Source of the DNA: Pseudomonas sp. HMWF032
Lineage (GTDB): Bacteria; Pseudomonadota; Gammaproteobacteria; Pseudomonadales; Pseudomonadaceae
NCBI RefSeq assembly: GCF_003060885.1
Contig: NZ_QAIG01000005.1
Coordinates: 1,015,093-1,079,092 of the forward strand
Direction: 5' to 3'
Length of the DNA stretch: 64,000 nucleotides
Part shown: positions 40,950-50,690 of the stretch, piece after piece
How positions within the stretch are numbered: position 1 is the first letter of the stretch
Layout of the letters: every line of letters begins with the position of its first letter
Made by a program: the position numbers and the translations under genes
Notes under the pieces: model-generated
What the model was told of the DNA's origin: nothing
The model's database searches: none
Seen by the model: the letters and a program-made list of their open reading frames with translations, nothing else

Positions 40950-41008
40950 TAGCCCGGCTGTAATCCGGTGCTATTGCTGGTGGACAGGCTTCGCGTTGTC
41001 CACCCTAC
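40950..41008. repeat. Partial GTAGGGTGGA-type palindrome
   Basis: GGTGGACA (40979-40986) pairs with TGTCCACC (40997-41004) around a TTCGCG-containing loop and ends in CCACCCTAC, as in the element at 35062-35135. The preceding AGCCCGGCTGTAATCCGG is the usual flank of this repeat family. Lies in the 205-base gap after rlhA. Confidence 0.68.
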
Positions 41009-41091
41009 CCATGTCCAGCGCGGGGCGGAAAATTGTGCAGCGTTTTCCATCAGGGTGTTCAGCTGATGGGCTGTGCCGTGCGCTTATTCTT

Positions 41092-41469
41092 TTATTCTTT
41101 GCCCTTGGCCAACACCAGCCACGCCATCAGCGGATAGCAGAAGTAATGCAGGCCAAAGAGCAGCAAGCCCATCGGGCCGGGTTCATCTTTGAGCCACATC
41201 ATGGCCAGTAAACCCAGATAGAGCAGGGCCAGGATGCCGCCGTAGTAAAAGAGCAGGTGGCGGCGTTCACGCGGGGTGGGGCGGCGTTGCTGGTGCAGGT
41301 AAAACCACAGGGCCATGCCGCCGGCCACGGCGCTGGCGATCAGCAGCGTGGTCAGCGGGCCGCCGAGTTTGACGAAGGTGCGCAGCAGCAGGTTCAGCAT
41401 GATCACCGCGATCACACCGCCCAGGGCCAGGCGGGTCATGGGTGCAGGCGCGACGTGCGGTGCGTTCAT
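41092..41469 (-). CDS. Small four-helix membrane protein, unknown function
   Basis: 125 residues with four hydrophobic segments (about 14-32, 38-56, 72-90 and 98-118) and positively charged loops (QQRRPTPRERRH). I recognise no family. AGGAG precedes ATG 41469. It is 10 bases downstream of the short-chain dehydrogenase gene on the same strand, so the two may be one operon. Hypothetical. Confidence 0.7.
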   Translation of the reverse strand: MNAPHVAPAPMTRLALGGVIAVIMLNLLLRTFVKLGGPLTTLLIASAVAGGMALWFYLHQQRRPTPRERRHLLFYYGGILALLYLGLLAMMWLKDEPGPMGLLLFGLHYFCYPLMAWLVLAKGKE

Positions 41470-41479
41470 CGGCAGGCTC

Positions 41480-42310
41480 CTACAGGCTGCGATTGAGGCC
41501 GAAGCGCTTTTTCAACACCCGTTGCAACAGGCCCTTGGGCAGCACAGCGGCCAGCAAGGGCAGGGCGCGGCTGCCGTTGCCGAGGCGCAGCAACAACGGT
41601 CGCGGCTGGTTTTGCACGGCGGCGAGCAGGTTGCGGGCGAAGTGGCTGGCGGGGGTGGGGTTGTCTTGCGAGGCGTTGGCGCGGGCGCGGATGCCGTCGC
41701 GGATCGGCCACCAGGGCGAGGTTTCGTCGATCAGTTGCTCGGCTTGCTGGCTGGCCTGGGCACCGAAGCTGGAGGCGATCGCGCCGGGCTGCACTTCCAT
41801 CACCTCGATGGCGAAGGGTGCCAACTCCATGCGCAGGGCGTCGGTCAGCGCGTGCACGGCGGCCTTGGAGGCGCAGTAAGCCCCAGCAAACGGGGTGACC
41901 AGTACGCCGGAGACGCTGCCGATATTCACCACCAGCCCCTTGTTCTGCCGCAACAGCGGGAACAGTGCGCGCGTCACGCCGATCAGCGAGAACACGTTGG
42001 TTTCAAACTGCTTGCGCATGGCCTCAACACCGCCATCGAGCAGCGGGCCCATGGCGCCGTAGCCAGCATTGTTGATCAGCACATCAAGGCCGCCGATTTC
42101 GGCTTTCAGGCGCTCAGCCAATTGGCCCAGCGCCAGGCCATCGTTGACGTCCAGCTGCACAGCGTGAAAACCGGCATCGCTTAATGCGGCGACATCCTCG
42201 GGTTTGCGCGCCGTGGCCCAGACCTGATAACCGGCTTGCTGGAACACCTCGGCCAAGGCGCGGCCGATGCCGCTGGAACATCCGGTGATCAGTACGCTGG
42301 GCTGGGTCAT
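41480..42310 (-). CDS. Short-chain dehydrogenase/reductase
   Basis: 276 residues, classical SDR. Cofactor motif TGCSSGIG at 9-16, DVNDG near 54, NNAG near 85, catalytic serine in NIGSVSG near 130 and YCASK near 145, with a PGAI loop after. NAD(P)-dependent oxidoreductase; the substrate is not deducible, and the C-terminal 60 basic residues resemble SDRs annotated as retinol or short-chain type. AAGGA precedes ATG 42310. It is followed closely by the small membrane gene. Confidence 0.9.
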   Translation of the reverse strand: MTQPSVLITGCSSGIGRALAEVFQQAGYQVWATARKPEDVAALSDAGFHAVQLDVNDGLALGQLAERLKAEIGGLDVLINNAGYGAMGPLLDGGVEAMRKQFETNVFSLIGVTRALFPLLRQNKGLVVNIGSVSGVLVTPFAGAYCASKAAVHALTDALRMELAPFAIEVMEVQPGAIASSFGAQASQQAEQLIDETSPWWPIRDGIRARANASQDNPTPASHFARNLLAAVQNQPRPLLLRLGNGSRALPLLAAVLPKGLLQRVLKKRFGLNRSL

Positions 42311-42343
42311 GCAGGTTTCCTTATTGTTTGAGTGGGGCGCCGC

Positions 42344-42808
42344 TCAACGGCTAAAGCTGCCCTGCAGGCGCTCGGCGCGAAACTCCAGGGTGCTGGCACG
42401 ATACCCGCTGCGCAGGGCTGGCAAGGGCAGGCAGGTTTGCCAGTCGGCGTCGGGCAGTAATTCGCCGGGGCCGCTGTAGCGCGGGGTTTCATACAGGCGC
42501 TCAGCCAGGTTGACGCTGTCGCCAGGGCGGTAGGCGGCGATCTGCCAGTGCAGCTCAAGCAGCGCGGCTTCGCTGCCGTTCTTCAGGTTGAGGGCCAGCG
42601 GACGATCTGCCGGGCAGCGCGCGGGAGCGTAGTCGAGGCGTAATTCGAGGTGAGCCAGGTGGCGATTCTCGCGGCTTTCCTGCCAGAGCACCCAGCTGGC
42701 GACCAGGCCCAGGCCGATCAGCGCGCCGAGTGAGATTGGCAGTGCCTTGCTCGGGTAGCGGATCAACAGGATCAGCCAGCTCAGTACCAGGATTGCGCCA
42801 AACAGCAT
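42344..42808 (-). CDS. Membrane-anchored hypothetical protein
   Basis: 154 residues: one or two N-terminal membrane segments (LFGAILVLSWLILLIRY, then ISLGALIGLGLVASWVLW), then a periplasmic-looking beta-rich domain with a cysteine pair (Cys65 and Cys127 region; RCPADRP and WQTCLPLP). I do not recognise a family. Start ATG 42808 (GTG 42811 also possible) after GAGG. It begins 15 bases downstream of yaaA, so likely co-transcribed with it. Confidence 0.7.
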   Translation of the reverse strand: MLFGAILVLSWLILLIRYPSKALPISLGALIGLGLVASWVLWQESRENRHLAHLELRLDYAPARCPADRPLALNLKNGSEAALLELHWQIAAYRPGDSVNLAERLYETPRYSGPGELLPDADWQTCLPLPALRSGYRASTLEFRAERLQGSFSR

Positions 42809-42823
42809 CACTCAGGCCTCGGG

Positions 42824-43606
42824 CTAAGGGTGGTCAGGGTTGTCACGCAGGAACACCAGACTATCAGCCTTGGAGTGTTCCGCCGAATAGCGATAGCCCT
42901 GGTAGTTGAAATCCTTGAGGCCGGCTGGGTCAGTCAGGCGCTCTTTGATCACGTAACGGGCCATCAGACCGCGCGCTTTCTTCGCGTAGAAGCTGATGAT
43001 CTTGTACTGGCCGTTTTTCAGGTCCTTGAATTCGGTGTCGATGATCCGTGCATTCAGCGGCTTGCGTTTTACTGCGCTGAAGTATTCGTTGGACGCCAGG
43101 TTGAGCAGCACCTCGTCGCCTTGAGCCGCCAGCGCCTCATTCAGCCAGCCACTGATGCGCTCGCCCCAGAAGTCATAGAGGTTGTTGCCGCGCACGTTGG
43201 CCAGCTTGGTGCCCATTTCCAGGCGGTAGGGCTGCATCAAGTCGAGCGGGCGCAGCAGGCCATACAGGCCGGAGAGCATGCGCAGGTGCTGCTGGGCAAA
43301 GTCGAAATCGGCTTCGCTGAAGTCCTCGGCGTTCAGGCCGGTGTACACATCGCCTTTGAATGCCAGCAAGGCCTGCTTGGCATTGTCAGGGGTGAAGGCG
43401 GACTGCCAGCTGCCAAAGCGCGCGGCGTTGAGGCCGGCGAGTTTGTCCGACAGGTGCATCAGTTCGGCAATTTGCGCCGGGCTGAAATCACGCAACTGAT
43501 CGATCAGCACTTGAGCGTGTTCCAAGTGTTCCGGTTGGGTAAAGCGTGGCGTGGCCGGCGGTGTTTCGTAATCAAGGGTTTTGGCCGGGGAAATCACCAT
43601 CAACAT
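42824..43606 (-). CDS. yaaA: Peroxide stress protein YaaA
   Basis: 260 residues, the family length. The pattern [12 protein letters not shown] at the N-terminus, [27 protein letters not shown] in the centre and [32 protein letters not shown] near the C-terminus are diagnostic for YaaA (DUF328). In E. coli YaaA lowers free iron and DNA damage under hydrogen peroxide and binds DNA. AGGAG at nine bases from ATG 43606. It heads a two-gene unit with the membrane-anchored hypothetical. Confidence 0.93.
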   Translation of the reverse strand: MLMVISPAKTLDYETPPATPRFTQPEHLEHAQVLIDQLRDFSPAQIAELMHLSDKLAGLNAARFGSWQSAFTPDNAKQALLAFKGDVYTGLNAEDFSEADFDFAQQHLRMLSGLYGLLRPLDLMQPYRLEMGTKLANVRGNNLYDFWGERISGWLNEALAAQGDEVLLNLASNEYFSAVKRKPLNARIIDTEFKDLKNGQYKIISFYAKKARGLMARYVIKERLTDPAGLKDFNYQGYRYSAEHSKADSLVFLRDNPDHP

Positions 43607-44158
43607 AGGCTGTGCTCCTGAAAGTCTGCGGCGATTCTAGAAGCTGGCGGCGGCTGAGACTACCTATTAGGGCAATTAGCCCGGTCGATTCGGACCTTGT
43701 TATTGCGCATGCCTGCACCGCGTTGGCGCAACGCTGCAGTCACTGTGCTGCCGGTACGGTGAACGGGGGCTATAAGCATGTGGAACACCGTTGCAGAGAC
43801 GCGCCATCCAGTACTGAATGGGGCGTGTAGGGCCGGGCACGAGGGTGTAGGTGTTTCGGAAGGAAAAAACAGGACGGCCCGAAAGCCGGTAGGACTTCCG
43901 ACTTTAACGGTGGCCGGGCAGGCCGCCAAGCGCTATTTGTCGCACCGATAAATAAACCGGTAAATGCCGAAAAAAACATTTTTCTGTCATCTTTTTTGGA
44001 GTATCTAAAAGGCAAGACCGCCGAACCCTGCAGACAGGTGGCGGCCATTGGCCCTCACCTTTTTGCAGCCTTCTCAGCTCCGGCACTGAGGAGTCGGTGG
44101 CCCCTCCGCGGCGCATTCGCCCCTGCGCCGCTTGGCTACTACAAGAAGGTGACCGAGT
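43607..44158. other. 552-base intergenic region yaaA / phoH
   Basis: Divergent spacer. No conserved ORF. 43930-44010 is AT-rich (AAATAAACCGGTAAATG, then GAAAAAAACATTTTTCTG, then CTTTTTTGG) and likely holds the phoH promoter. A terminator-like hairpin at 44036-44064 lies within what would be its leader. The region 43620-43920 shows nothing I can interpret. Confidence 0.55.
44036..44064 (+). terminator. Hairpin plus T-run in the phoH leader
   Basis: AGGTG (44036-44040) and CACCT (44056-44060) pair, with GGCC (44043-44046) and GGCC (44050-44053) above a two-base internal loop and an ATT loop; five T follow (44060-44064). It resembles an intrinsic terminator 95 bases before the phoH start codon, so it could be an attenuator or the end of a short RNA. 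Confidence 0.5.
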
Positions 44159-45550
44159 ATGGATGACCACGGACGCTCCAAGCCCACCGCCCCAACCCTG
44201 TACGCCCTCGACACCAATGTGCTGATCCACGACCCCAACGCGCTGCTGAATTTTCAGGAGCACCATGTTGCTATTCCGATGACTGTACTGGAGGAACTGG
44301 ACAAGCTTAAAACCGGCAAACAGGGCGTGGCCGCCGAGTGCCGCCAGGCCATCCGCCTGATCGACAAGATTCTCGGCAGCGCCAACCCGGAGGAAGTGGA
44401 GCACGGTGTTGCCATCCAGCGTGAGAAGAGCGGCCCGTGCGGTTTTCTGTCGATTCTCATGAGCAAGAGCGCTACCCCGGTCACCTGGCTGCCGGAAGAC
44501 CTTAACGACAACAAGATCATCAACCAGCTGGTCGAGCTGAAGTCCCGTCGCCCCGGTCTCAACGTGGTGCTGGTGACCAAAGACATCAACATGCGCCTTA
44601 AGGCGCGCGCCTGTGGCATCGACTCCGAGGACTACCACACCGACCAGTTGGTCGATGACGTGTCGCTGCTGTCGCAGGGTTACCACAATATGGAAGGCTC
44701 CTTCTGGGACCGCGTGAGCAAGGTGGAAACCCGTCAGGACCACGGCCGTACCTGGCACCGTGTACAGCTCACCGACAACCTGCCGGCGGTGCACGTCAAC
44801 GAGTTCATCATCGACGAGCAGGGCTTTGTCGGCTGGATCAAGGGCATCAAGCACGGCGAGCTGATGATTCTCGATCTGCATCAGGAGCCTTTGATGCACC
44901 AGGAAGCCTGGGGTCTGCGCCCGCGGGACATCTATCAGTCACTCGCGCTGTTTGCCCTGCTGGATCCGGACATTCACCTGGTCAACCTGTCCGGCGCAGC
45001 CGGTTCCGGAAAAACCATCCTGGCCTTGGCAGCGGCCATCGAACAGACCATGGTCAGCAAGCGTTACCGCCGGATTATCGCCACCCGCAGCGTGCAGGGG
45101 CTGGATCAGGAAATCGGTTTTCTGCCCGGCACCGAAGCCGAGAAGATGGAGCCCTGGCTTGGCGCGATCACCGACAACCTCGAAGCCCTGCACATGGACG
45201 ACGAGAACACCCACGGCAGCGTCGACTACATCCTGCAAAAGGTCCCGCTGCAGTTCAAATCGCTCAACTACATCCGTGGTCGCAGCTTCCAGCAGAGCCT
45301 GATCCTGATCGACGAATGCCAGAACCTTACCCCGCACCAGATGAAAACCATCATCACCCGTGCGGGCAGCGGTTCCAAAGTGGTGTGCCTGGGCAACCTG
45401 GCGCAGATCGATACCCCTTACCTGTCGGCGCCCAGCTCGGGCCTGACCTACCTGACGGAGCGCTTCAAAGACTTTGAGCATGGCGTGCACATCACCCTGC
45501 AGGGTGTGCCGCGCTCGATCCTTGCCGAGTACGCCGAAACCCACATGTAA
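44159..45550 (+). CDS. PhoH-family ATPase with N-terminal PIN domain (PhoH2/YlaK type)
   Basis: 463 residues. PIN nuclease domain 15-150 with the first acidic residue in LDTNVLIHDP (17-26) and a later D in LVTKDINMRLKA; then a PhoH ATPase from about 250 with Walker A GAAGSGKT (279-286) and Walker B LILIDECQN. PIN-PhoH proteins are reported to have RNA helicase and ribonuclease activity. AAGGTG lies before ATG 44159. Monocistronic, with a terminator hairpin after the stop. Confidence 0.92.
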   Translation: MDDHGRSKPTAPTLYALDTNVLIHDPNALLNFQEHHVAIPMTVLEELDKLKTGKQGVAAECRQAIRLIDKILGSANPEEVEHGVAIQREKSGPCGFLSILMSKSATPVTWLPEDLNDNKIINQLVELKSRRPGLNVVLVTKDINMRLKARACGIDSEDYHTDQLVDDVSLLSQGYHNMEGSFWDRVSKVETRQDHGRTWHRVQLTDNLPAVHVNEFIIDEQGFVGWIKGIKHGELMILDLHQEPLMHQEAWGLRPRDIYQSLALFALLDPDIHLVNLSGAAGSGKTILALAAAIEQTMVSKRYRRIIATRSVQGLDQEIGFLPGTEAEKMEPWLGAITDNLEALHMDDENTHGSVDYILQKVPLQFKSLNYIRGRSFQQSLILIDECQNLTPHQMKTIITRAGSGSKVVCLGNLAQIDTPYLSAPSSGLTYLTERFKDFEHGVHITLQGVPRSILAEYAETHM

Positions 45551-45565
45551 CCCTCACTCGCGCTC

Positions 45566-45593
45566 GCCCAGCAGGCCGTTATGCCTGCTGGGC
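45566..45593 (+). terminator. Perfect hairpin after phoH
   Basis: GCCCAGCAGGC and GCCTGCTGGGC form an 11-bp stem with a CGTTAT loop 16 bases past the phoH stop. There is no T-run, so it may work with Rho or as a stability element. Confidence 0.65.
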
Positions 45594-45695
45594 CGGGTGC
45601 CGCCGTAGCCTCACGTCTGAATCCCCTGGCATTCACAGGTGCCGAAACCTGACCCCTGGGTTTACAATCGCCGGACACTTGCCTGGAGCCTGTCC

Positions 45696-46184
45696 GTGTT
45701 AACCCATCTCGATTCCCAAGGCCGCGCCAACATGGTCGACGTCAGCGATAAAGCTCAAACCGTCCGTGAAGCGGTCGCTGAAGCCTGGGTGCGCATGCGC
45801 CCGGAAACCCTGCAGATGATTGCCCAGGGCGATCACCCCAAGGGTGATGTGTTCGCCGTGGCACGGATTGCCGGCATTCAGGCGGCGAAAAAAACCAGTG
45901 ACCTGATCCCGCTGTGCCACCCGCTGATGCTCACCAGCGTCAAGGTTGAGCTGATGCCTGAGGGGGCGGATGCCGTACACATCACCGCGCGTTGCAAGCT
46001 AGCCGGGCAAACCGGCGTGGAAATGGAAGCCCTGACCGCCGCCAGCGTTGCCGCGCTGACCCTCTACGACATGTGCAAAGCCGTGGATCGCGGCATGGTG
46101 ATCGAACGCGTGCGCCTGCTGGAAAAGGTCGGTGGCAAGAGTGGCACCTTCAAGGCAGAGCCTGTGGCGGGAGAAGACGCATGA
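45696..46184 (+). CDS. moaC: Cyclic pyranopterin monophosphate synthase MoaC
   Basis: 162 residues; converts the MoaA product into cPMP in molybdopterin synthesis. Conserved text: [44 protein letters not shown] and [27 protein letters not shown] start 45696 has GGAG eight bases before; the ORF can be extended to 45639, but without a ribosome site. Its TGA overlaps the moaD ATG by one base each way (ATGA), so translation is coupled. Confidence 0.96.
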   Translation: MLTHLDSQGRANMVDVSDKAQTVREAVAEAWVRMRPETLQMIAQGDHPKGDVFAVARIAGIQAAKKTSDLIPLCHPLMLTSVKVELMPEGADAVHITARCKLAGQTGVEMEALTAASVAALTLYDMCKAVDRGMVIERVRLLEKVGGKSGTFKAEPVAGEDA

Positions 46185-46423
46185 TCCGCGTGCAGTATTT
46201 CGCTCGTTATCGTGAGGCTCTGGGTTTGGATGGCGAACAGCTGAACGCTGAGTTCGCCAGCCTTGATCAACTGCGCCAACACCTGCTGGCGCGCGGCGGC
46301 GTCTGGGACGTACTGGCCGAGCAGAACCTGATGTGCGCGCGCAATCAGGAACTGTGCAGCCTGGATGAGCCGCTGACAGCCGGCGATGAAGTGGCATTCT
46401 TTCCTACCGTAACCGGCGGTTGA
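46181..46423 (+). CDS. moaD: Molybdopterin synthase small subunit MoaD
   Basis: 80 residues, ubiquitin-like fold, ending in the obligatory GG (TVTGG) that is thiocarboxylated and donates sulfur to MoaE. Starts at ATG 46181, overlapping the moaC stop. Short for the family but complete, with [21 protein letters not shown] intact. A REP half-element lies between it and moaE. Confidence 0.95.
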   Translation: MIRVQYFARYREALGLDGEQLNAEFASLDQLRQHLLARGGVWDVLAEQNLMCARNQELCSLDEPLTAGDEVAFFPTVTGG

Positions 46424-46433
46424 GCCGTTTTTC

Positions 46434-46457
46434 GTCGCGGCTAAAGCCCCTCCCACA
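46434..46457 (+). repeat. Single REP-like unit between moaD and moaE
   Basis: GTCGCGGCTAAAGCCCCTCCCACA, identical in core to the right arm of the pair at 34906-34968. It lies in the 46-base gap between moaD and moaE without an inverted partner. Confidence 0.75.
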
Positions 46458-46469
46458 GAGAACCTCTGC

Positions 46470-46928
46470 ATGAGCATTCGCGTCCAGTCGCACCCCTTCG
46501 ATCCGGGCAATGAGCTCAACGCGTTGCATGCGGCCAATCTGGGTATTGGCGCGGTGGTGAGTTTTGTTGGTTATGTGCGCGACTTCAATGAGGGGCGCGA
46601 AGTCGGCGGTATGTTTCTCGAGCACTTCCCTGGCATGACCGAAAAAGCCCTGGGCAAGATTGCCGAGGAAGCTGCGCAGCGCTGGCCACTGCTGGGCATT
46701 GAGGTGATCCACCGCATTGGCCGTCTGGAGCCGGGCGAGCCGATTGTGTTTGTTGGCACCAGCAGCGCTCACCGTCAGGCGGCGTTCGATGCCTGCAACT
46801 TCGTCATGGACTACCTGAAAACCCGCGCACCGTTCTGGAAGAAGGAAGACACCGCCGAAGGCCCGCGTTGGGTCGAGGGGCGCTGTTCCGATCAGGCGGC
46901 TGCCGAGCGCTGGAATCAGTCTGGCTGA
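46470..46928 (+). CDS. moaE: Molybdopterin synthase catalytic subunit MoaE
   Basis: 152 residues. Converts cPMP to molybdopterin with sulfur from MoaD. FVGYVRDFNEG, MFLEHFPGMTEKALGKIAEEA, HRIGRLEPGEPIVFVGTSSAHRQAAFDACNFVMDYLKTRAPFWKKE carry the active-site lysines and the arginine cluster. Third gene of moaCDE. Convergent with the truncated haemoglobin gene, seven bases apart. Confidence 0.96.
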   Translation: MSIRVQSHPFDPGNELNALHAANLGIGAVVSFVGYVRDFNEGREVGGMFLEHFPGMTEKALGKIAEEAAQRWPLLGIEVIHRIGRLEPGEPIVFVGTSSAHRQAAFDACNFVMDYLKTRAPFWKKEDTAEGPRWVEGRCSDQAAAERWNQSG

Positions 46929-46935
46929 ACAGGTG

Positions 46936-47358
46936 CTAACTGGCGTGCCGATTGCGGCTGGCCTGCACAATCCGCTGGGCCGGCACACGCAATTGGGCCA
47001 GCAGGTACTCGGCAAATTCCGGGGCGTAGGGTTGTAGCGCGATGGCCTGGGCCATGCAGTCGAGCCAGCTCTGGCTCAGTTGCTCGCTGATCGGCCACTG
47101 GGCGTGGAAGGCCGGGATGGCGATGGAGCCATAGCGCTCACTGAACAACCTCGGCCCGCCAAGCCAGCCACTGAGAAAACAGGCCAGCTTGTCGCTTGCC
47201 AGCGTCATGCTTTCGCCGTGCAACTGACGCAGTGCGTGGGCTTCGGGACGTTCATCCATCAAACGGTAGAAGTCTGTCACCAGGCGCCGTAAGCCTTCGA
47301 TGCCGCCCGCTGCCTGATAGGACGCATCGCCCACACCGTACACCGCTGCCTGCTGCAT
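46936..47358 (-). CDS. Group 2 truncated haemoglobin
   Basis: 140 residues with the trHb2 pattern: YQAAGGIEGLRRLVTDFYRLMDERPEAHALRQLH and GWLGGPRLFSERYG, with a heme-proximal His in FHAQWPIS region and Trp in the distal part (QSWLDCMAQAI). Oxygen/NO-binding; role in nitrosative stress or electron transfer in related species. Start ATG 47358 after AGGAG; GTG three bases upstream is possible. Confidence 0.9.
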   Translation of the reverse strand: MQQAAVYGVGDASYQAAGGIEGLRRLVTDFYRLMDERPEAHALRQLHGESMTLASDKLACFLSGWLGGPRLFSERYGSIAIPAFHAQWPISEQLSQSWLDCMAQAIALQPYAPEFAEYLLAQLRVPAQRIVQASRNRHAS

Positions 47359-47427
47359 CACTCGTGCTCCTGATTAAAGCCCGCAGTATAACGGTGCACG
47401 GGATCAGGGCCGCCTCGGCCTGGATGA

Positions 47428-49263
47428 TCAGTGGGCAAGAAAGCGGCGCAGGCTGCGAATTTCGCCCTGGATCAGCGGCAGCGTGTTCTGCAGTACCTGG
47501 CTGCTGTCTGGCAGCAGGCTGTCGTCGGCCTTGCTGGTTTGCAGGGCGGTAAAGCTGCCACTGGTAAACGGCAGCACCACTTTGTGCTGGTCACCGAGGA
47601 AGGCCAGGCGGTCCCAGTCGCCGGCCAGTAGAAGTCGGTCGGGTTTGGCATCGAACAGGCTGCGGCCGATTGAGTAATCCTGTTTTGGGTTTTTCACGCC
47701 TAGCAGCGGCAGCAGAGTGGGCAGCAGGTCGCTGTGGCTGGTGCGCAGGCTTTCCTGCTGAGCCGCGTGGCCAGGCACCCAGAGTACCAGCGGCACCCGT
47801 ACCTGTTCGTCGACAAAGGTCGAGTTATGCCCCCAGCGGCCTTGTTCCATGAATTCTTCGCCATGATCACCGGTGATCACCACCAGGGTATTGTCGAGCA
47901 GACCGTTCTTCTCCAGGTGCTCGGTGATGCGCGCCAACTGGCTGTCCAGGTGGTGCACCGCGTTCAGGTAGCGGTTGTAGATGCCGCCAATGTCTCGTTG
48001 CAGGTTCATGCTGGCGTAGCTGAAATCCGGTAGGTAGTCCGGTTTGATCACCGACTCCTGCGGGAAGTTGTAGTTGGCGTGCGGTGACTCGAAGAACAGG
48101 AAGGTCATAAACGGCGTGTTGGGGTCGCGCTGATCGACGAACTTCAGCAGTCGGTCCACATTGCGCCGATCACGCTGCCACGTCTCGCCCTGGTCATCTT
48201 CGATCATCTGCTCGCGCGGCACATTGACGAACAGGGTCTTGTCGAATTCCGGGTAGCTGAAGCGGGCGCTGGTGAACAGCTTGATCTGGTAATTCTGCTG
48301 CTGCAGCACATCGATCAGCGGGCTGCCGACGCGGGCATCAAGCACCGGAAACCAGAGGTTCGCTGGCAGGCTGTAGAACTGGCTGAACATGCCGATGCGT
48401 GTACCGTTGCCGCCGGAGTAGTGGCTAACGAAATGCTGAGCGCGCTTGGCGAAGGCGTGCGTCTGCGGCATCACTTCAGGATTGAGGCTGTCGGCGCGCC
48501 AGGACTCGGCCACCAGCCAGACGATATTCAGCGGCTTGGCCGGTGGTTCGATGCGCAGCGGTGCCTGGGGATAGCGCAACTGGCCTTTCAGTTCGGCGCT
48601 GGCGACTTCCATGCGTTGTGGGCGTTGCAGACCAAACTGCTGCTCCAACACGCGGCGCATGGTCAGTGGCTGGTAAAAGGGCACCCGTTGGGCGCTCTCC
48701 AGCAGCGGGCTGTACCCATAGAAATGACTGACGCCGTAGCTGACCCGTTCACCCAGGGTGACCACAATAAACAGTGGCAACACCCAGGCCAGCCGTGGCA
48801 ACGGCAGGCCCAGGCGTGCCAGGCCGTGGGCGGCGGCCAGCAGCAGCGCCTGCAGGGCAAAGATGCCGGCCGCGAGCAGCGCCACTTCGCGCTCGGTGGA
48901 GGCCGAGGAGCCCAGCGCCGCAATCCCGCCGGGCGTGGTGATGATGTTCCAGACGAAACCGTTGAGGTGGAAGCCATAGAGCTGCCAGAGCAGGTGGTCG
49001 CCATACAGCGCCAGTTGCACCGCGCCTGCCAGTACGATTGCCAGCACTGCGGCTGCTTTGCCTGAAACACGCAGCAGCAGGCGCGTGATGGCCCAAGCGG
49101 GGGCGATAAACAGCAAGGCATAGCTGCCAATCAGCAGCAGTTGATAGAGCAACAGCCATGACGGCGCGGCCAGATCAAAGAAATGTCCCAGGTTCAGGGC
49201 GGCTGCCAGCCAGGTCAGAAGCCAATAGGCGGCATAGGGGCGACGCGGTGCGGCGAGTGGCAT
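47428..49263 (-). CDS. YejM/PbgA-like inner-membrane sulfatase-fold protein
   Basis: 611 residues. Five N-terminal membrane helices (to about 190, DUF3413-type region) then an alkaline-phosphatase/sulfatase-fold periplasmic domain. NIVWLVAESWRADSLNP marks its start, NGTRIGMFSQFYSLP the position of the usual nucleophile (Thr), and VITGDHGEEFMEQGRWGHN the metal/His region. In enterics YejM (PbgA) regulates LPS synthesis by controlling LpxC via LapB; most YejM proteins lack hydrolase activity. ATG 49263 with AAGGA at seven bases; TTG 49278 upstream is unlikely. Confidence 0.87.
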   Translation of the reverse strand: MPLAAPRRPYAAYWLLTWLAAALNLGHFFDLAAPSWLLLYQLLLIGSYALLFIAPAWAITRLLLRVSGKAAAVLAIVLAGAVQLALYGDHLLWQLYGFHLNGFVWNIITTPGGIAALGSSASTEREVALLAAGIFALQALLLAAAHGLARLGLPLPRLAWVLPLFIVVTLGERVSYGVSHFYGYSPLLESAQRVPFYQPLTMRRVLEQQFGLQRPQRMEVASAELKGQLRYPQAPLRIEPPAKPLNIVWLVAESWRADSLNPEVMPQTHAFAKRAQHFVSHYSGGNGTRIGMFSQFYSLPANLWFPVLDARVGSPLIDVLQQQNYQIKLFTSARFSYPEFDKTLFVNVPREQMIEDDQGETWQRDRRNVDRLLKFVDQRDPNTPFMTFLFFESPHANYNFPQESVIKPDYLPDFSYASMNLQRDIGGIYNRYLNAVHHLDSQLARITEHLEKNGLLDNTLVVITGDHGEEFMEQGRWGHNSTFVDEQVRVPLVLWVPGHAAQQESLRTSHSDLLPTLLPLLGVKNPKQDYSIGRSLFDAKPDRLLLAGDWDRLAFLGDQHKVVLPFTSGSFTALQTSKADDSLLPDSSQVLQNTLPLIQGEIRSLRRFLAH

Positions 49264-49296
49264 GGACAATCCTTGCAAAGGGCGACAGGAGGAATG

Positions 49297-49343
49297 GCGC
49301 AGTCAGGCGTCGGCCAAGGAAAACAGCCTTGGCTTAACTGCGC
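49297..49343. other. Interrupted dyad upstream of yejM-like gene
   Basis: GCGCAGT / ACTGCGC (7 bp) enclosing CCAAGG / CCTTGG (6 bp) in the 173-base gap between the dehydrogenase 3' end and the sulfatase gene. Could be the terminator of the dehydrogenase gene or a 5'-leader hairpin of the sulfatase gene. No T-run. Confidence 0.4.
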
Positions 49344-49436
49344 ATTAAATGTCGCGCTTACGTTGCAGCGGGGCAGAGCGTCGCGGAGTCCCCTCGGGGG
49401 GGCTTAAGTCATAAGGTCAGATAGCGCCGCGTGGGA

Positions 49437-50690
<1,254 letters not shown>

